NCBI GenBank assembly: GCA_963596015.1 | Contig: CAVBJS010000010.1 | Location: 1 to 61,929 of the forward strand | Reading direction: 5' to 3' | Source: CAG-791 sp963596015 | Lineage (GTDB): Bacteria; Bacillota; Clostridia; Lachnospirales; Lachnospiraceae | Length of the DNA: 61,929 nucleotides | Shown here: positions 58,150 to 61,929 of the stretch, one piece after another | How positions within the stretch are numbered: position 1 is the first letter of the stretch | How the letters are laid out: every line of letters starts with the position of its first letter | Made by a program: the position numbers and the translations under genes | The notes under the pieces: generated by a model | Database searches by the model: none | What the model was told of the DNA's origin: nothing | The model's input: only the letters and a program-made list of their open reading frames with translations

Positions 58150-59105
58150 GTGCGGGGGCAGAAGGCACACGCACGGCGGCAGAGGATATACATATGATAG
58201 CAGCCGGTGCATGCAAAACAGCAGAATGTCCCGGGCAGACATCCTATGCCGTTTTTCCGGGCATTACCGTGCGCTGCGAGGAAGCATCGTCCCATGATCC
58301 TTTTTCGGACAGTGTCAGCGAGGGAGAGCGTCTCTTTGTGATCCGGCATTGCCGGGAAGGCAGAATGGAATGTCATTATAAAAACCAATATGCTTATTTA
58401 TCCCAGGGAGAATTAGCTATCTGCGGCGGCCAAAAACAGCAGCATGCCACCTTTTTGCCGCTGGGAGAATATCGGGGATGTGCGGTGATCATTGATCTGG
58501 ACAAGGCATCGGAGAGCCTTTCCTCCTGTCTGGAGGGAGTGGATGTCTGTCCGGGAGATGTTCTTGCGAAATTTTGTACAGATCGGCCCTGCTGCCTGCT
58601 GCGGAAAGAGACAGGGGCAGAGAGGATCTTTTCAGAGATATACGGGGCAGAAGAGAATAATAAGAAGGGATATTTACAGCTGAAAGTGCTGGAGCTTCTT
58701 TTGCATCTGGATGGCTGCGGCGCAGAGGCGTCCCAGGCGGGGCTTTCCGCATCCCAGGTGGAAATCGCCAAGAGTGCCTGTCAGTATCTGACCCAGCGCA
58801 TGGAAAGTAAGGTGACGCTGGAGGAACTTTGCATGACACTGCATGTCTCCGGCACCCACCTGAAAAACTGTTTCAAGGGCGTGTACGGCATTTCTATTTA
58901 CGCCTATATCCGGTCCCAGAAAATGCAGGCGGCGGCAGATACGCTGCTGACCACGGACAGCACAGTGCTGGAGGTGGCGGGGCAGTATGGGTACGATAAC
59001 GGCAGTAAGTTCGCCAAGGCGTTTCGGGATGTCATCGGTATGACGCCCCGGGAATACCGGCGCAGAAGCAGGATGCTGCCCAAGCAGAGTGCGGGCTTTA
59101 TCTGA
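58146..59105 (+). CDS. AraC-family transcriptional regulator
   Basis: 319 residues: an N-terminal cupin-like or sensor part with several cysteines (AACK..AECPG near 15-35), then a C-terminal pair of helix-turn-helix motifs, VTLEELCMTLHVSGTHLKNC and TTDSTVLEVAGQYGYDNGSK with FAKAFRDVIGMTPREYRR. Gene overlap ties it to DUF2325. It may regulate iron or siderophore uptake; AraC regulators of this layout in Firmicutes often sense iron complexes. The target is unknown. Confidence 0.88.
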   Translation: MSAGAEGTRTAAEDIHMIAAGACKTAECPGQTSYAVFPGITVRCEEASSHDPFSDSVSEGERLFVIRHCREGRMECHYKNQYAYLSQGELAICGGQKQQHATFLPLGEYRGCAVIIDLDKASESLSSCLEGVDVCPGDVLAKFCTDRPCCLLRKETGAERIFSEIYGAEENNKKGYLQLKVLELLLHLDGCGAEASQAGLSASQVEIAKSACQYLTQRMESKVTLEELCMTLHVSGTHLKNCFKGVYGISIYAYIRSQKMQAAADTLLTTDSTVLEVAGQYGYDNGSKFAKAFRDVIGMTPREYRRRSRMLPKQSAGFI

Positions 59106-59221
59106 GAGAAGGTGAAGCGGTACTGCGCCTGATCACTGCTTAGACGCCACTCTGCCACTTGGCTGGCGTCCGAACAATAGCTGTCAAACAGATACAAATA
59201 GTGTAAAATAGTAAAAAGCCC

Positions 59222-59249
59222 TTGCTTTTTTGAAAATAGCAGGTAAGAT
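59222..59249 (+). promoter_or_regulatory. Promoter of the DUF6110 gene
   Basis: TTGCTT (59222-59227), 16-bp spacer, TAAGAT (59244-59249), 54 bp before the ATG at 59303. A small AAAAAGC-CCTT-GCTTTTTT hairpin (59212-59231) overlaps the -35 and may end the upstream AraC transcript. Confidence 0.5.
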
Positions 59250-59302
59250 AGAAACTTAAACAACGAAACATCCCCCGACGTATGGGAAGAATGGAGGCAG
59301 CT

Positions 59303-59590
59303 ATGTTCAAGATTGAGAAGGAAACAGCACAGAAGATCGGCCTTTTTGCGGGCGGCGTGCTTTTTGGTACAGCAGGTTTGTCCATTTTAGGCAGCAAGGA
59401 TGCTAAGAAAGCCTATACCCAGGTAACTGCAGCAGCGCTGCGTGGGAAAGAGGCTGTCATGAAAAGAGCCAATATCATTAAAGAAAATGCGGATGATATC
59501 TATACCGATGCCCAGGAGATCAACGAAAAGCGGGCAGAAGCAGAGGAAGCTGCTGTGGTGGCTGATGATGCTGATTTTGATAAGGAATAG
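59303..59590 (+). CDS. DUF6110-family protein
   Basis: 95 residues: a short N-terminal stretch (KIEKETAQKIGLFAGGVLFG) with one membrane-like helix, then a helical, charged tail (KRANIIKENADDIYTDAQEI). The family is found next to heavy-metal P-type ATPases in Clostridia, as here. ATG 59303 follows GGAGG; an earlier in-frame ATG (59282) adds seven residues and has no site. Function unknown; a regulatory or structural partner of the ATPase is a fair guess. Confidence 0.85.
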   Translation: MFKIEKETAQKIGLFAGGVLFGTAGLSILGSKDAKKAYTQVTAAALRGKEAVMKRANIIKENADDIYTDAQEINEKRAEAEEAAVVADDADFDKE

Positions 59591-59628
59591 ATTGTAACAG
59601 ACAGCATAGTATAGACAGAACGCAGAGA

Positions 59629-59661
59629 GAGGGAAATCGCCGGGTGGCGTTTTCCCTTCTT
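59629..59661 (+). terminator. Terminator between the DUF6110 and ATPase genes
   Basis: GGGAAA (59631-59636) with TTTCCC (59651-59656), inner GCC/GGC, then TTCTT. Probably leaky, giving more DUF6110 protein than ATPase. Confidence 0.6.
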
Positions 59662-59685
59662 ACGATGCAAAAGTAAAGAAGGAAG

Positions 59686-59706
59686 TTGCCGCAGACAAGC
59701 TGTGGC
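59686..59706 (+). repeat. Solitary hairpin D of the leader element
   Basis: TTGCCGCAGACAAGCTGTGG followed by CAGAAAG is nearly identical to hairpin D of copy 2, without A-C, 15 bases before the ATPase start. Suggests a truncated insertion. Confidence 0.7.
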
Positions 59707-59720
59707 AGAAAGCTGAATTT

Positions 59721-61811
59721 ATGAAATGTAAAATCTTACATGATGCCCGGGGATCCATCCGGGTTCATTTGGAAGCACCCCGCATGACCCTGGAGCAGGC
59801 GGATGTGGTGGAGTATTATCTGCGGGCCCAGGAGGGTGTTACGCAGGTAAAGGTCTATGACAGGACCGGTGATGCGGTCATTCGCTACAAGGGCTCTCGT
59901 GCGCAGATCATCCGTGCACTGGCCCGTTTTTCATATGCAGACGAGAGAAACGCCTCTCTGGTGCCGGAGCACACCGGCAGGGTATTAAACCGGGAATATG
60001 AAGACAAGTTGGTTTTTCTGGTGCTGCGCAGGGCATGCAACAAGCTGTTTTTGCCGGTGGGCGTGCGGGAAGTGATCACAGTCTGCAAATCCTGGCACTA
60101 TATCGCAAAGGGACTGGGCTGCCTGTTGAAAGGAAAGCTTCAGGTACCGGTACTGGATGCCACTGCTATTACGGTTTCCGTACTGCGGGGCAGTTTTGAT
60201 ACCGCTTCCTCCGTTATGTTCCTGTTGGATGTGGGAGATATTCTGGAAGAGTGGACCCACAAGAAATCGGTGGATGACCTGGCCCGCACCATGTCCCTGA
60301 ATGTGGATAAGGTATGGATGAAGAGTCGGGAGGACGGTGTGGAAGTTCTGGTACCGGTCAGTGAGATTCAGGCCGGGGATGAAATCGTGGTCCGTACGGG
60401 GAATATGATCCCTTTAGACGGCAGGGTCGCCGACGGCGAGGCGACCATCAACCAGGCCTCCATCACCGGCGAGTCCCTGCCTGTGCGCAAGGCAGCTGGG
60501 GATATCATTTATGCCGGTACCGTGGTGGAAGAGGGCGAGTGCACTGTCCGGGTAGAAAAAACTACCGGCGGCGGCCGCTATGACCGGATCGTAAGGATGA
60601 TCGAGGAATCGGAGAAATTAAAGTCCCAGACGGAGGACAAGGCCTCTCATCTGGCAGATAAGCTGGTGCCCTATACCCTGGGCGGCACTCTGCTGACCTA
60701 TCTGCTGACCCGCAATGTCACCAAGGCTCTGTCGATCCTGATGGTGGATTTCTCCTGCGCCTTAAAGCTTTCCATGCCTATAGCTGTACTTTCCGCCATG
60801 CGGGAGAGCAGTTTCTACCATATCTCCGTAAAGGGCGGTCGTTTCCTGGAGGCAGTGTCGGAGGCAGATACCATTGTCTTTGACAAGACCGGCACCCTGA
60901 CCCACGCTACGCCCCATGTGGCTGAGGTCATCACCTTCGGCGGCCATGAAGAAGCAGAGATGCTGCGGACGGCGGCTTGCCTGGAGGAGCATTATCCTCA
61001 TTCCATCGCCAATGCCGTGGTGGAGGAGGCGAAAAAACGGGGGCTTCGGCATGAGGAGCGCCATTCCAAGGTGGAATATGTGGTGGCCCATGGTATCTCC
61101 AGTATCGTAGAGGGAGAAAAGGTACTGATCGGCAGCTATCACTTCATATTCGAGGATGAGAAGTGCACCGTGCCGGCGGGAGAAGAGGCGCGTTTTGCGG
61201 CGCTGCCGGATGAGTATTCCCATTTGTATCTGGCTATATCCGGAGAACTGGCAGCCGTCATCTGCATTGAGGATCCCCTGCGGGAAGAGGCAAAGGAGGT
61301 CATCCGAAGACTCCATGCCCAGGGACTTTCCAAGATCGTTATGATGACAGGGGACAGCGAGCGCACCGCCAAGGCTGTGGCGGCCAAGGTAGGCGTGGAT
61401 GAGTATCACTCGGAGGTGCTTCCGGAGGATAAAGCTGCCTTTGTGCGCAGCGAGCATGCGGCAGGCCGCAAGGTCATCATGATCGGTGATGGGGTCAATG
61501 ACTCACCTGCTCTGTCAGAGTCAGATGCCGGCGTGGCCATCAGTGAAGGGGCAGCCATTGCCAGAGAGGTGGCGGATATCACCATTTCCGCGGATGACCT
61601 GTATACCCTGGTGGTGCTCCGAGAGATCTCTGATGCCCTGATGAAACGCATCAACAGCAATTATCGCTTTATCATGGGCTTTAATCTGTTCCTGATCCTG
61701 ATGGGAGTAGGCGGTATCATGGCACCCACCACCACCGCGTTGCTGCACAATGTTTCCACTATTGGTATCTCCCTGCAGTCCATGACCAATCTTTTGGAAG
61801 AAAAAGAATAA
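59721..61811 (+). CDS. Heavy-metal-transporting P1B-type ATPase
   Basis: 696 residues: an N-terminal HMA-like fold (1-75) without CxxC, about six to eight helices, actuator motif ITGESLPVRK, phosphorylated Asp388 in DKTGTLTHA, ATP-binding HYPHSIANAVVEEA and hinge MIGDGVNDSPAL. The metal-site helix reads VDFSCALKLSMP with Cys346: the usual CPC is replaced by S-C-A, so specificity differs from copper or zinc pumps; manganese, iron or cobalt are possible. Start ATG 59721 has only a weak site (AGAAAGCTG). Follows a DUF6110 gene. Linked by position to the feo region, it could export surplus metal. Confidence 0.93.
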   Translation: MKCKILHDARGSIRVHLEAPRMTLEQADVVEYYLRAQEGVTQVKVYDRTGDAVIRYKGSRAQIIRALARFSYADERNASLVPEHTGRVLNREYEDKLVFLVLRRACNKLFLPVGVREVITVCKSWHYIAKGLGCLLKGKLQVPVLDATAITVSVLRGSFDTASSVMFLLDVGDILEEWTHKKSVDDLARTMSLNVDKVWMKSREDGVEVLVPVSEIQAGDEIVVRTGNMIPLDGRVADGEATINQASITGESLPVRKAAGDIIYAGTVVEEGECTVRVEKTTGGGRYDRIVRMIEESEKLKSQTEDKASHLADKLVPYTLGGTLLTYLLTRNVTKALSILMVDFSCALKLSMPIAVLSAMRESSFYHISVKGGRFLEAVSEADTIVFDKTGTLTHATPHVAEVITFGGHEEAEMLRTAACLEEHYPHSIANAVVEEAKKRGLRHEERHSKVEYVVAHGISSIVEGEKVLIGSYHFIFEDEKCTVPAGEEARFAALPDEYSHLYLAISGELAAVICIEDPLREEAKEVIRRLHAQGLSKIVMMTGDSERTAKAVAAKVGVDEYHSEVLPEDKAAFVRSEHAAGRKVIMIGDGVNDSPALSESDAGVAISEGAAIAREVADITISADDLYTLVVLREISDALMKRINSNYRFIMGFNLFLILMGVGGIMAPTTTALLHNVSTIGISLQSMTNLLEEKE

Positions 61812-61814
61812 TAA

Positions 61815-61929
61815 GTTTGCATGAAATGCTTGATAGCATTTCATGCAAACAACACCGATGACGTGAACGTCATCGGTGCGGATCACATCGGAGAATTCGC
61901 CTGCGCGAAATTCTCCTCGTGTTGCCGCA
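61815..61929 (+). repeat. Multi-hairpin leader element, copy 9 (cut by window end)
   Basis: A: GTTTGCATGAAATGC (61815-61829) with GCATTTCATGCAAAC (61836-61850). B: CACCGATGACG (61853-61863) with CGTCATCGGTG (61869-61879). C: 61889-61915. D starts at 61922 and leaves the window. A gene on the plus strand is expected just beyond the edge. Confidence 0.9.

Noticed and set aside
8586..61929. Ordinary REP/BIME elements or Rho-independent terminators
   Set aside because: The elements lack T-runs, are not at gene ends in both orientations, share strand with the neighbouring gene and end in its ribosome site. Several have four different hairpins in fixed order.

Overview
The window looks like a chromosomal segment of a Gram-positive gut anaerobe, most likely a Lachnospiraceae member (Clostridia). 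Indicators are strong AGGAGG ribosome sites, U-tailed hairpin terminators, a YesMN-type two-component system beside a lipoprotein/permease sugar ABC transporter, a feoA-feoA-feoB-Cys-rich protein iron locus, a DUF6110/P-type ATPase pair and TagB-like glycan genes. No rRNA, tRNA, CRISPR array or transposase was seen. The species call is inference from gene content.

Layout. (1) 1-2970: accessory patch with a cupin and divergent HxlR regulator, two abutting gene remnants, a carboxymuconolactone-decarboxylase-like protein and an aldo/keto reductase. (2) 3235-5676: A+T-rich MBOAT O-acyltransferase plus SGNH partner. (3) 5849-6709: EamA transporter. (4) 7004-26698: large exopolysaccharide locus with a BcsA-like processive GT2 synthase, BcsB-like protein, degenerate GGDEF membrane protein, DUF2334 protein, UDP-GlcNAc 2-epimerase, three copies of a large membrane module (one gene single, one gene double), a GT-C transferase, a thioredoxin-GH8 fusion, and an MBOAT/SGNH O-acylation pair. 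The combination points to a synthase-dependent, c-di-GMP-responsive, O-acylated polymer that may contain ManNAc. (5) 26715-30523: AraC remnant, ECF sigma factor with probable anti-sigma partner, GH51 arabinofuranosidase. (6) 31045-45222: Wzx/Wzy-type surface glycan operon with flippase, several GT4 and GT2 transferases, a TagB/TagF-like transferase, Wzy-like polymerase, two Wzz-like proteins (one carrying a degenerate GGDEF domain) and a metallophosphoesterase. (7) 45253-52247: YesM-like kinase, YesN-like regulator, lipoprotein and two permeases for oligosaccharide uptake. (8) 52517-53197: DUF1275 membrane protein. (9) 53802-59105: iron region with HMA protein, feoAAB, a small membrane protein, FeoB-associated Cys-rich protein, DUF2325 protein and AraC regulator; five TTAG-N6-CTAA palindromes mark it as a likely DtxR-family regulon. 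(10) 59303-61811: DUF6110 protein and heavy-metal P-type ATPase.

The most unusual feature crosses these loci. A modular multi-hairpin element of about 100-140 bp (hairpins A and B with variable but self-complementary arms, hairpin C with a near-constant sequence, hairpin D, then a purine-rich ribosome site) occurs at least nine times. All copies share the orientation of the neighbouring gene, and seven end at the start codon of a gene: the degenerate GGDEF protein, the SGNH protein, the Wzz protein, the solute-binding lipoprotein, the second permease and feoA among them. Arms of A and B change sequence between copies while staying complementary, which suggests selection on structure. It looks like a dispersed family of 5' leader elements linking glycan, sugar-uptake and iron genes.
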